From Sextonia rubra (taxonomy: Eukaryota > Streptophyta > Magnoliopsida > Laurales > Lauraceae), in assembly GCA_037013555.1 (NCBI GenBank), contig JASUAD010000001.1:72622535-72686534 (forward strand): a stretch of 64,000 nt of DNA, read 5' to 3'. The stretch's first letter is position 1; every line of letters begins with the position of its first letter. The notes under the pieces were generated by a model. The model was not told where the DNA came from. It saw nothing but the letters and a program-made list of their open reading frames with translations, and did not search any database. Position numbers and translations under genes: made by a program. This document shows positions 46,258 to 57,383 of this stretch, one piece after another.

Positions 46258-46609
46258 TTTTATAGTTTTTATGGAAGTCCTCACAGTTTTGTCCCCAAAA
46301 GGCGTCTCGACAGTTTAGGACAGATTCTTACTTATATTCTTTACATTCAAGCACTCTTGGGACTGGGTCGTTACACTTCTTCACGTTTAGGGCATGGTTC
46401 AGTCAGAGTGTATGCTATTTTTAGTGTGGTTAGCATAAATAATACTTTCTGCTTCTAGCGATAGAAATTGGATTTGCATAAATACAACTGTATAATTGAA
46501 CTAGATCATGATACGTGAATTTGATTGCAGATGTAGCCATATTTGTTCTAAAATTGTTAAAAATATGGCTACGGAAATTGGAGCTAACAGTGGAACAATT
46601 ATACCAATT

Positions 46610-47485
46610 TGTGTAGTTGAGAGATATTGGCTGCTAGCAAAAATCAGAAGGGCTTGTGGCAACAACAATGGACGAGGCACGTCAGATGACGCTCTCTTCA
46701 GGACAAGTTTTGCCCCTTAGGTAGTAACCCAGATGCAAAGGTTCTCTCTAGAACTGTTCCCAGGATACAACGGCCTTCTCTGTATTTGCTTGGTCGCACA
46801 CCAAGACTATGAAAGTTGGACTCCAATGGATTCGATGACTCAAAGAGTACAACATAGGAAGTAAAAAGATAATAGAGAAGAGAGAGTAATTTTCTAATCA
46901 TAGGCGCCCCAGATTTATATCTAAAAAATACTAATGTTGTGGCTATTATAGAAGCAATAAAATACAATGTTCAAACACCATTAAACCCAATTAATAAAAA
47001 AACATTTAAAATTTTTAAATCAAATTCAAAGGCCATTAAATAAAAACATTTAAAATAAATGAATTTGTGTAATAAAAATGTTTTAAAAATAAATTATAAC
47101 ATTTTGCAAAATGTCATAAATTCTATATTGATATATGGGTCCCCCAAAGAAGGCCAAGTTAAGATTTGCAACCCCCTTGTGCATGACGATCATGCAGGAT
47201 GCATGTCACAGACACACACCTGGTTAAATATTTTTTGGATCCAGCCTCCTATGCCAAGCTCGACTCGTGCGTACGTATAGGGCTTGTAGCAGGAGAGTCC
47301 AAAGCAACTTTATGTATATAGGATAAGGAACTACTTATATAGCCCCCAAAGGTTTTGCACTTTTCCAATGTGGGAGTCTTGCAAATACATAAAGATATCT
47401 TTTGCCTCTACATCAAGTAAGAAGAAAAAAGAGAAAGCACTTTAAAAATACTTTTAATTTTTTGAAACCCACATAAAAACCAACA
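46610..47485 (-). repeat. LTR B of the Copia array (shared)
   Basis: About 876 bp. The + strand start is TGTGTAGTTGAGAG and the end is ACATAAAAACCAACA, followed by the purine tract complement ATCTCCCCTTACT. Read on the minus strand it begins TGTTGGTTTTTATG. Confidence 0.75.
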
Positions 47486-49706
47486 ATCTCCCCTTACTTT
47501 AAAACTTTCAAGAAGCATCATATTGGTAAGGTGACAGAGCTTGAACCACACCGTCATGACACAAATTTTAAACTTTTAGGAGTTAAAGTGACCAAGTCTT
47601 GAACTTCAACTCTATATATTGGTTTAAAAAATTTGTCAAGATAGTAATTAGAGTCCTTTGGTTAGCACGCTACGACCATGTGTTTTTATCATGGATTTCA
47701 TGAGTACTCTAGAGAGTTTACCTAAGTTCTCATAGAAAGCCGCCCCACTTTCCCACACATATAGGAGAGGTTGTTAAGAGTGTTCTTGAAGCTATGCACC
47801 CCGCCATATGAGCTATAGTTCGCATTAAGGATTAAATCGAACCTCATTCACTACAGGTTATATACTGACTTTTAATCTCACATAATAGGATGAATTTTAG
47901 GAGACATATTCTCTTATTGTTAGTACTCCAATCATCATGATATCATGCTCTTCCCATTGAACCTATTTCTTGGTTCCTACTATTAATGATTTATGGGCTT
48001 ATTAGGATCCATTCCTTTGTTCATCACCTTTATCTTTTTCCTTGCAAGGCCTTTTGTCAAAGGATTAGCTAAATTGTCCTTCCATCTTAGACAATCAATT
48101 GCAATTACCCCCCCTCCGAGTAATTGTCTTACATAACTACGTTGCAACCGTACTTGTCTAGACATCCTATTGAATGTGACATTGTGTGCATTAATAACTA
48201 CTGCAGTGTTATCACAATAAATAATAATAGGAGGAATTGGTTTCGTCCACAAAGAAATATCAAATAATAAATTTTTAACCCATTCGGCTTCTGTTGCAGT
48301 CGCTTCTAGAGCCAGTAGTTCCTAATCCTTAGTGGAATGCAAAATGGTAGTTTGTTTCTTAGATTTCCAAAAAATTGTAGCACCGTGCAAGGTGAAAATA
48401 TAAGTGCTTGAAGAGTTAGAATCATCTAAGTCCAAGTTCCAGTAAGCATCATTGTAACACTCAACTACCACTGGATAATTAGAATAACACAATACATAGT
48501 CCATAGTGTGTGTTAAATATTTTCGTACTTTCGAAATAGTATTCCAATGTTCAACACTAGGATTACTAGTATGTCTACTTAGTCTGCTTGCAACATAAAC
48601 TATATCAGGGCGAGTACAGCTCATAAAATACATTAAACTACCATCACACTAGTATAATCAAGCTATACTACATTATACCATTATTTTTTACTAATTTAAT
48701 ACTAGGATAAAAAAGAGTAGACATTGGTTTACAGTGAATGTGATTAATTTTTCTCAAGACGTTTTCTATATAATGTGTTTGTAACAATTTAATTTCAGTG
48801 TTATCTCTACTAATTTTGATTCCCAATATTACACTTGCTTCTCCTAAGTTTTTCATATCAAAATGATTAGAGAGAAATGACTTGGTTTTTTTTAACACAA
48901 TCCAAGTTAGTTGCAAAAATCAGTAAATCATCAACATATAAGAAAAAATTATTGTTGTATCACCATCAGATTTATAGTAAATACATTTCTCAATTTTATT
49001 TATTTTGAAGCCATTAGAAAGCATAACCTCATCAAATTTGCCATTGTTTAGGTGCTTGTTTTAGTCCATATAAGGACTGAATCAACTTGCACACCTTATG
49101 CTTTTGGCCTTTTATGGAAGAACATTTTGGTTGATCCATATAATTTTCTTCGTCTAAATCTCCATTTGAAAAGATGGTATTGACATCCATTTGATGAATA
49201 ACTAAATTACGAACAGCAGCAATAGCAAGCAAAATTCTAATTAAACTAATTCTTGACACTAGAAAATAAGTTTTGAAAATGTCTACTCCCTCTTTTTATC
49301 TAAAGCCTTTGGCTACAAGCCTGACTTTGTACTTCTCTATTGATTCATCAGGTCTTAATTTCTTCTTAAGAACCCACTTGCACCCTTAAGGTTTGGAACC
49401 TGAAGGTAAGTCAACTAGTTCTCAAATATTGTTTGATAAAATGGATTCAATTTCATCATCTAACGTTTCCTTTCAAAAGGTAGCATCATGAGAAGTCATA
49501 GCCTCCCTAAAAGTAGTTGGGTCCTTTTCAACTAGATAGGTTTCAAAATCAGGACCAAAACAAGTGGCAGTCCTTAGTCTTTTACTCCTTATAGGTTGTA
49601 ATTAATCTTCCTCAGGAACTTCTAAACTCTTTTGGATGAGGAGGGTGACAATGTAGGTCTAGATTTAAAAGAAAAAACAACTTCAAAGAAATCTTCATCT
49701 TAAGAC
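47486..49706 (-). pseudogene. Copia RNase H and RT of the right array copy, truncated
   Basis: On the minus strand: RNase H end (IIIYCDNTAVVINAHN, WKDNLANPLTKGLARKK; ORF 47983-48252), RNase H middle (MYFMSCTRPDIVYVASRLS; 48322-48633), RT C-region (FDMKNLGEASVILGIKISRD; 48668-48916) and RT (NTIFSNGDLDEENYMDQP, SLYGLKQAPKQ; 49032-49259). Similarity to the left copy stops near 49706. Gag, protease and most of integrase are absent. Confidence 0.75.
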
Positions 49707-49808
49707 TTGGTGAGACCAGGTCAATCCATAGGGAGTAATGTGTTTAAGGTTCTTTTTAACTTGTAACCTATCCTAAATAAAAATTCCAAAACTAGCCTAA
49801 TTTAAAAA

Positions 49809-50015
49809 TTAACATCGCATCATTTCATTAGCCTCGATCCATTTTTTGTATGCTTGGATGGCCACCACATCGGTACAACCATCTACAAGTTTCTCTCGGC
49901 ATGCCTCAGTGAGCACATATTTGTACTCTTTAATAGTTAGCATACTGTCCAAGTTTTTTTTTTCAGTCAATGTAATTAGGTCTAGTGAGTTTGTGTTTTT
50001 TAAGGATAATAACAA
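49809..50015 (-). pseudogene. Copia gag N-terminal fragment
   Basis: 68 residues including MLTIKEYKYVLTEACREK and YKKWIEANEMMRC, the N-terminal gag pattern of plant Copia elements. It abuts the truncated array and may be a separate relic or the far side of a large internal deletion. Confidence 0.55.
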
Positions 50016-50046
50016 GTGGATTGAAAGAACTCATCTTAAATCCTAA

Positions 50047-51835
50047 GAATTACATAATCAACAAAATTATGATGGGCAAATAAACTTTGGATTCAAACAA
50101 AAGGAAAGTAGCTCTCTCTGCCAATTAATAAAACAACAATCTAAAAACACCAATGCATTGTGTGCCTCGATGGGAGGACTTTTACCATACTTATTTTTTA
50201 AAAATAAGATATAACCTATTAGTTTTACTAGTAATGCAACAAAACCATTCCAAATAAAACCAAGCAGCTGCCATGACTTTGGCTCTATAAATAATAGCAG
50301 TAACTTAGATGGAGAGCATACTATTATTTATATATAAGTTTACACCATCATTTAATTCAAGGTCCCTTATTTTCTATACGGTCCCGTTAGATGGAGAAGT
50401 AACTTATACTAATAATTATCCTAAATCATCCATATAGGAGTTTGTACTGGAGATTCTATAATTAACTCATCCAATAAGGGGGAAGACTCCAAGGTCAACA
50501 CATAAATCAGTTACACCTTCTACAAAATAATGATGGAGACCATGGACACTAAAAGGTTTCCTCTCCCACTTAGTTAGTTAACAATGAGCGTTCTTGTGAA
50601 GCAGTTTAATTAAAGCCAATTTAGAATCTTAAAGTAATACGTTACCAAGATATCTAAGTTACTCCATCTTTATGCATCATACCATTAGTGTGATTAATAG
50701 AAAAATAGAGTTCAATTTTATTTACAAATTACATGAACAAAACCTACTTCGCCATTCCAAATATGATTAAATAGGTCTAATATCATATTTAGCAAGTTAT
50801 GATAAAAATAGATATCCAAGCACAAAAAAAAAAAAAAAAAAAAAACAACAACAACCATTAAAAAAGTCCTAGTTATAATAGTCAAGTCAAGTAAGATCCT
50901 TTGTCTTCTTGAATTCCATTTCTTCAAAACATGCACTTTCCAAGGGGGTTTGAGAATGTTCCCTGACTGGGATCAAGTTGCCCAATCATCGTGCACCCCC
51001 TAGCCAAAATTTTTTCATGAAGTTCTTCCTTTGAAAATGAATTACTCCCTTCAGAACCTATGTCCCTGCAAGATCTCTTTGATTTGATCTCAGTCTTATA
51101 GCAACTCAAAATTTTCAAGACCTTCTACTGTATTCCTCTATGCTCGAACTCGCATCGGGGTGTGGGCTGCTTCTGTGAATTCTCTTTGCTCTCAAAAATG
51201 AGATTTTTATTATCCTTTCCTAGAGAGCAATAGTGCATATTTATAGGCTACAATATGGACCTTAAAAGGAAACAAGGAATATGCTTCTTATGAAAATAAG
51301 AAAACCTAATTCGACTCAAATTAAAATCCTAGTTCCATAAATTACAATTCAAACTGCTAGAGAATGATAATTATACTCCTGCCCTTATTCTCAAAATTAT
51401 ATTTCGAACTTCTTTTGATTAAATGCTTATTAATGTCCTCACATTAAGATTTCAAATATCCATCGATTAAATAATTATTGACATCTATATTTAATCGATA
51501 TCTATATAATTCCTTGAGACCTTACATTTAACTTATTAGATATGTCAGACACAAAGTCTACCTGCAATGTTTAACATAATTAAAACATATAAGCTTTATC
51601 AAGGGAATATCATCAATCCCTACTATGGGACATGGATTCCATCAATAAACTAATATCCACTATACACATAGTGGAATCATCCAATTTACTTAAATTATTG
51701 ACCCATAAAAAGCCTCGCTTCTTTGTAAATCAAAATGCTAAAAACTAAATGTATATGTCTATTATTTATATCAGGAATAACAGAATAAGAGTACAAGCAC
51801 TTATAATAACTATTTGGATGTTAGCATACTTTTCT
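50047..51835. other. Intergenic sequence, unclassified
   Basis: AT-rich, with a poly-A tract at 50825-50845. 51150-51830 has the feel of an LTR on the minus strand (AT-rich, TATTTATAGG near 51239), but no repeat partner or TSD was found. No gene is recognised. Confidence 0.35.
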
Positions 51836-51971
51836 CCATAGAATTAGAGGGGTGAAAGTGAAGGAAGCATTGAAGCGAATGAAGATAGGAAAGACAACAA
51901 ACCTAGATGGTATTCCGATAGAGGTATGAAAATGCTTAGTGGAGGTTGGGGTGAGTTGGTTATGTAGATTA

Positions 51972-54895
51972 TGTCACGACCCGAGCCCAAGAAATCGGGG
52001 ATTAGGGTTACCCTAATCAGTGACACACGTACTCCCGTGCAATTTGCACCCAGATCGGAGTCTGAATGAAATTACACAGGGATATTCACATGCTTACACG
52101 TGTGAAGTGCTGAACAAATCATCCGTCTAAGCATTCAATGCGCGGAAGTCTGTCAATATCACCTAATTTCTTTCCTTATCATTGAATAGTTCAGCAAGCC
52201 CATTATAACCGTGAATAGCCTAAACATTAATATACAGGAACAAGGTTAGTAGCTTAATTATACACATTGCCTACATAACCTAATATGACATGCTCATGCA
52301 TGTAAGGAGATCAAGTGTAACATACTGAGGAGGGAATATAGGAGATTACAACATAACGAGGTCGAGTTATACAATACAGTCTACATAGATGCATCATGCA
52401 AATGCTAAAAGACCCAAAATCCCAATATATACAATCCTTAGTTAATAGTGAACTGCACTCGCCGAACAAGATAGTCAACAACCGTCTGCTGTCCACCCAA
52501 AACCATCTGAAGGAACCATTGCGGTCTTCTTCTAAGCCACTGGGTCTATGCTAGACTAGTTTTGGGACCTAAACCTGTAACACCATTAAACAACTTATGA
52601 ATACAACGATTCAGCAAAGCATAAGCAAATAATACGGTAACACGCGTTGTATCTATCAGAGTGATTAACAGGTAATTAATAGGTACTAATGCATAGAGTT
52701 TCATGTTAGTATACTAGGCAAGTCATGCATATAAATAAAACTTGCTATCAGCATTATAGAACAGATATACTTGATAGGTGACTATTACATTTGCCATATT
52801 CTCTTTATTGAGAGCAAGCGGTGAGAACACCATTGACTGGGCCAGGGTACGAATGGGTTTCTGGTTCCCGGGGTCCGAAAGTCCTAGGACAGGAGCACAC
52901 TGCAGCGGCAACAGGCAAGCTACGCCAAAGTCAATCCCGTCGGGTATCCTGAGGCTGAGGCTAAGTAGAGCCAGACTGTGTCAATCATGTCATACAATAC
53001 ACGTCAATTTAAGTTACATTCAGGCTGTACAATACGTGTATCATGTCATATCACATTCAGGTTAATACTAGTATCGTTTAAGACAAATACAATCCAATAC
53101 AAATACAAGTCGAAACAACAATAATGAAGGGAGGGCAATAACTGAAATCAACATGCAATGCAAGTCAAGGTATTTCAGGGAATCATGATCATTTACTAGC
53201 CAACCCTAAGCTAGTTGTTCATTGTTTCTAACTGTGCATGATGATGTAGTTTTAAGTTATCCGATACACAGTTGTTTTTCTTTGGTGTTACACTGTGTTG
53301 GAAGGCGTGTCGAAGTCCTTTAAACCAACACCCATGGGGAGGTGTTTAACAGATGGACAACATCACATGAATAAGTTTTAGCCTTTAAGACTTATCATGA
53401 TCTTTCAATTATTCCTTTGGGCTGGTTCATGGTATACAGGGATCCAAAAGCTAGGGTCCTACAAGGTCTCACATAACACTTATCAATCCTAGTTTTTCAG
53501 TGGTCTTACGGCTTGGTCTCATGGCTTAGCCGTGGGTAACTTATGGCTTAGCTATAAGCGTCTTATGGCTTAACCGTATTATGCACTATGGCTTAGCCAT
53601 TGTTCCCCAGAATTATTTCCGCATTTGCGGCTAGTCACAACTAACCCGTGTTTCCTCTTACGGCTTGACCACACTTGTTCTACGGTTCAACCATGGTTTG
53701 GTACAGCTTAGCCGTAACGCACCCCATAGTTTAGCCATGGTTGGACTGTAGAAGGTTTTCTCTAATTAATTAAAGAATAGAGAGACCCAAGAATGTAGCA
53801 TACAAGGGTCCTTTTGGTGTTTAAATATAGGAGAATAAGAATGAGCAAGAAGAGGGTTCAGTCCAAAATTGAATCTCCTGGAGTAGAGTGTTTCAGGTTC
53901 GACTGGTCGGTCCTGAAGCACGATCGGTTAGGTTTCAGTTCTGGAAAGGGTCCGATTGGTCAGACACCATGCCCGATCGGTCAGACAATAGAACTTTGTT
54001 ACAGGATGTCTGAATTTGAATCATTTGCACCACAGTGACAATAAACAAAAGGGCTGTAAGTCACAACACACTTGGAAGATTAAAGAAGACTAATAACAAT
54101 CACCAAGTACCAACATGTGTTCATTCACAGTGTGCTTATACTTGCCTCAATTCCCCAGTTCAAGCATGAATCCTTTCTTTGGCTCAGTTTGGGTAATCTG
54201 AACCTAAGTGCTATGCATGCCAAAAATAAAGAAATAGATGAGTGCATGTATGAATTGAGAGTCTTCTTGACTCCACTAACCTAAGAAATCAAGGAATAAA
54301 AGGAGAGCTTACCTTCACAGTGACTAAGGAGCAAATTGAAGATGAAGAACCCATTAACTGCAAGTCCAATAAGAAGAGGAAGTAGAAAAGGGCTGGAAGG
54401 AGGGAGTGGTCACTTGAAATTCCTCATGCAAGGCCCCTCTTGCTAGCTTGATATAAAACAGACGATGGAGGGGAAGAAGAAGAAGAAGACGAATAGGATA
54501 AGCATCATGTAAGTCGGTGCTCACCCTCGTATATAAGACAATCTTTCGAAATTATAAGAGAGTCCTTGTAGTTCTATTGAATTTTCAATACAAGTCAAAT
54601 GAGGGTTCAACTGAAACAATTGACGTCTAATGCGCTCGAGTTAGTTACGAAAGTTAATGAACTCAATAAAACACACATGTTGATGTCAATGTGATGCATG
54701 AATGCCGTGAAAACAAGTATTCTAAAATTACGAAAAAGGGCTTTAGTCTATGTAGATAAGGGTAAACCTAACCCAATTACCTATCCAAGACTTGAACTTA
54801 AGCCAATAGGACTGGATAAGAGAAACCGCATTAATTAATTCATAATCACAATTAATTACTCGCTAATCAAGCTTAGTTTAGGTCGAAGTATTACA
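51972..54895 (-). mobile_element. Long solo LTR (2924 bp) inside the RTE LINE
   Basis: TG...CA ends: TGTCACGACCCGAGCCC on the left and GGTCGAAGTATTACA on the right. Flanks are GATTA (51967-51971) and GACTA (54896-54900), a 5-bp TSD with one substitution. The LINE reading frame resumes exactly after removal of this block, which confirms both boundaries. GGGTCGTGACA is a usual 3' end of long Gypsy-type LTRs, so the orientation is taken as minus. No gag or pol is present. The ORF at 53814-54038 is spurious. It contains a series of near-palindromic ATGGCTTAGCCAT-like words (53500-53745) and repeated CGATCGGTCAG-like words (53900-53990). Confidence 0.85.
53505..53745. repeat. Eight near-palindromic ATGGCTTAGCCAT-like words inside the long LTR
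   Basis: They occur at about 53521, 53542, 53564, 53588, 53659, 53681, 53703 and 53726. 53588-53600 is a perfect palindrome about a single T. Others vary in both arms (GCTTAGCTAT, ACGGCTTGACC, CGGTTCAACC, TAGTTTAGCCAT). Confidence 0.7.
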
Positions 54896-55324
54896 GACTA
54901 TTCAATAAGATACTTGTGATAAAGAAAATGCCGGATGAATGAAGAAGAAGCATTGTAGTACCTATATATAAGAATAAGGGAGATATACAAAATTGTACCA
55001 ACTATCGAGGGATTAAACTTATGAGTCATACTATGAAGGTATAGGAGAGAATAATAGAGCAAAGACTGAGAAAGAAGAACATGATCTCTGAAAATTAATT
55101 TAGTTTTATACTAGGGAGATTAATTATAGAAGCTATCTTTTCACTTAGGCAATTAATGAAAAAATATCGAGCAAAAAGGAAAAATCTACAAATGGTCTTT
55201 ATCGATTTGGAAAGCTTATGATAGAGTACTGAGGAATTTAATTTGGTGGGTTTTAAAGAAAAAGAATGTCCCCAGAGGTTACATTGAAAATTTTAAGGAT
55301 ATATATGAAGGAGCAGTAATAAAT

Positions 55325-56092
55325 GTGAGAACCATATATGGAGAAACAGGTGGATTTCCCATAACTATAGGTTTACATCAGGGATCAACCTTAAGCCCTT
55401 ATCTCTTTGCATTAATTATGGATGAGTTAACTGTACATATTCAAGAAAAAGTACCATGGTGCATGTTGTTTGCAGATAATATAGTATTGGTGGATGAATC
55501 AAGAGATGGTGTAAATGCAAAGCTTGAGAGATGGTGGAGGGCATTAGAATCTAGAGGCTTTAAAATAAGTTGTACAAAGATAGAATATATGGATTGCAAC
55601 TTTAGTGGACATATACAAAGTGTTGAAACCACTGTCACAATTGAAACCCATGAGATATCACGTAGAAATTCTTTTCCGTACTTAGGCTCGATGATTAGTA
55701 AGAATGGAGAGATTGACGGAGATGTGAAGCATAGGATAAAAGCTGGATGGTTAAAGTGGAGACTAGCTTCTGGAGTGCTTTGTAATATTCGAATGCCAAT
55801 GAAATTGAAAGGCAAATTTTACAGGACAATGATTAGACCAACTATGATATATGGAGCAGAATGTTGGCCAATTAAGAAGACGCATATTTATAAGATGGAT
55901 GTTGCGAAAATAAGAATGCTTAGGTGGATGTGTGGTAAACCTAAGAAAGATAAAATTAGAAATGAGTGCTTTCGAGAGCATTTAGGGGTAACACCAATAG
56001 GAGATAAGATTAGAGAAACCCATTTAAGATGGTTTAGGTATGTTGAGCGTAAGCCAGTAATAGCACCGGTGAGAAAAAGTTTGGCTATATAG
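55325..56092 (+). pseudogene. RTE reverse transcriptase, C-terminal open frame
   Basis: 255 residues with the RT motifs GLHQGSTLSPYLFALIMDEL and MLFADNIVLVDE. The catalytic box reads FADN where FADD is expected, so one of the two metal-binding aspartates is replaced and the enzyme should be inactive. It is followed by the RTE C-domain (FPYLGSMISKNGEIDGDVKH, IRPTMIYGAECW, MLRWMCGKPKKDKIRNE). The ATG is internal; the true frame begins upstream and is broken. Reading continues after the stop at 56090 to near 56260. Confidence 0.88.
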
Positions 56093-56699
56093 GTGGATGG
56101 CTCATCAAGAGGTAGGGGTAGGCCGAAGATAACATTGATGGAAGTCATTAATTCAGATTTGAAGAAGTTTAACTTATTGAAGGATTTGGCTCAAAATAGA
56201 ACGGAATGTAGAAACAGAATTCATGTAGCCGATCTTAACATGGTTAGGATAAGGCTTTGATGATAATGATGATGTTGATGATGATGATATTAATCATCTT
56301 ATATAGTCAGTATAAAGACAATAAACTCAAAAGTGGTTATGTTCAATATATACAAAGCATACTAACGTAACAAGTCGAAACTATACCGCTTCTCGCAGCT
56401 AAGACAAGTCTGTTAAAACATCATGCTACAATTGTACCGATGGTGTGTTCAACTTCATCTGGATTGTGAACAACGATAACTTATATTCTATAAGAATAGA
56501 CAAATAAAGTTTCTGTGTGTTAGCTAAACTCTACACACCAACTTGTCTACTTTATAGAATAAAAGACACACACATGAATAATAAAAAAACAATGCAACCA
56601 TTTGCCCATAAAAATTTTTATTAAGATGAAAAGACATACTTTACTAATAAATAAATCAGTCGAAGACCAATACATAAGCATATGCTTTTAGTATAAATT

Positions 56700-57383
56700 T
56701 CTAATAGCTCCTGTGTAGGATTTCATAAAAGGATATATCCTTTGTCTTATGTGAGAATTCCACCAATGGGAGTCTACATAAAGAACGGTGTTGGACTCTC
56801 CATAACCACTTTCCAAAGAGCAAGACCCCTTAATTTAATGTAGTTTACTTGATATCTCACATAGTTTACTTGTGTAATTACTATAGGATGATATTTCCCT
56901 TATCTTGGGCAAAATTTTATGTGAGTCCATATGAGGGATGGTGTAGGATTCTCAATCCCTACTATCTAATAGGTGAGACCTCCCAAATAAAAGTCATAGA
57001 CTAGATATCTTATACAATTTCCATATGGGATCCTTGTAAGAGGTTATTCCATTGTCTTAAGAAAATTTCCACTTACAAGAGTCTACACAAGGGTTGGATT
57101 CTCAATCCCCTATCCTGCAAGTGGGCCCCTTAATTTAAAGTGAATCACCTAATTTCCATATGGTCTCTGTACAAGATTCTTGTATGAAAATATCTCCCTT
57201 TCCTTAACGAAGTTTTCTCCTATGGGAATCCACACAATGGAATGTGTGGGATTCTCAATCTCCCACTACCCATAAAATGCGATCCCTATATTAAAGTCAC
57301 TCACCTAATATCCCACATGTATTTTCAGATTCCTTTAGGAGGATATTTCCCTTATAAGAGAAATTTTCACCTATGAGAGTCCG
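56700..57383. repeat. Tandem repeat, period about 152 bp, four or more units
   Basis: A TTGGACTCTCCATAACC / GGATTCTCAATCCCT type word recurs at 56793, 56947, 57097 and 57249. It is followed each time by a short purine word and CCCCTTAATTTAA-AGT-like text, then a CACCTAAT-TCCATATG-like word and a GATATTTCCCTTATCTT-like word. Units have diverged by substitutions and small indels. The Gypsy element at 57384 interrupts the array. 56291-56699 holds nothing recognisable. Confidence 0.7.

Larger units (their letters stand above)
45769..46375 (-). mobile_element. Cassandra TRIM retrotransposon, complete, 5-bp TSD
   Basis: 607 bp with two 213-bp LTRs (45769-45981, 46163-46375) around a 181-bp interior without coding capacity. 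CTTCT flanks both sides (45764-45768, 46376-46380). TGGTATCAGAG, the primer site, lies on the minus strand at 46150-46160, which gives the orientation. Each LTR carries a segment derived from the 3' half of 5S rRNA (see next entries), the hallmark of Cassandra. The LTRs differ at about 12 of 213 positions by eye. It is inserted in the gag region of an older Copia copy. Confidence 0.92.
45401..46609 (-). pseudogene. Copia gag and leader of the left array copy, interrupted by Cassandra
   Basis: On the minus strand, worn gag sequence is readable (VHDLQTIVVQIVKEG, FQVATNIEKLPPTGKDI, HKAIRHKRRD) between about 45400 and 45560. The gag continues across the Cassandra insertion (45769-46375) to about 46460, and the leader and primer site lie next to LTR B. 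Confidence 0.6.
40998..49706 (-). mobile_element. Recombinant minus-strand Copia array: internal-LTR-internal-LTR-internal
   Basis: LTR A (41047-41885) and LTR B (46610-47485) are the same family. To the left of each LTR, on the + strand, lies the primer-site/leader side (ACCAATTT, with related sequence from 40998 and from about 46550). To the right of each lies the purine tract (as CTCCCC) and the RNase H end of pol. LTR B therefore serves both the copy on its left (41886-46609) and the one on its right (47486-49706), and LTR A has a further leader stub on its left. This repeated order is expected from unequal LTR recombination between elements. Both outer ends are truncated and no TSD remains. 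A Cassandra element interrupts the left copy. Confidence 0.75.
51838..56290 (+). mobile_element. RTE LINE, 5'-truncated, split by a solo LTR
   Basis: The left part (51838-51971) encodes the start of the RT region (VKEALKRMKIGKTTNLDGIP). The right part resumes at FNKIL after the LTR at 51972-54895, and continues through fingers/palm (MPDE, VPIYKNKGDIQNCTNYRGIK) and the 255-residue open frame 55325-56092. The reading then runs past a stop to the standard RTE end (LAQNRTECRNRIHVADLNMV) and a TGATGA-type tail ending near 56290. The last 130 bases match the LINE tail at 11945-12056. Several stops occur upstream of 55325. Confidence 0.88.
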
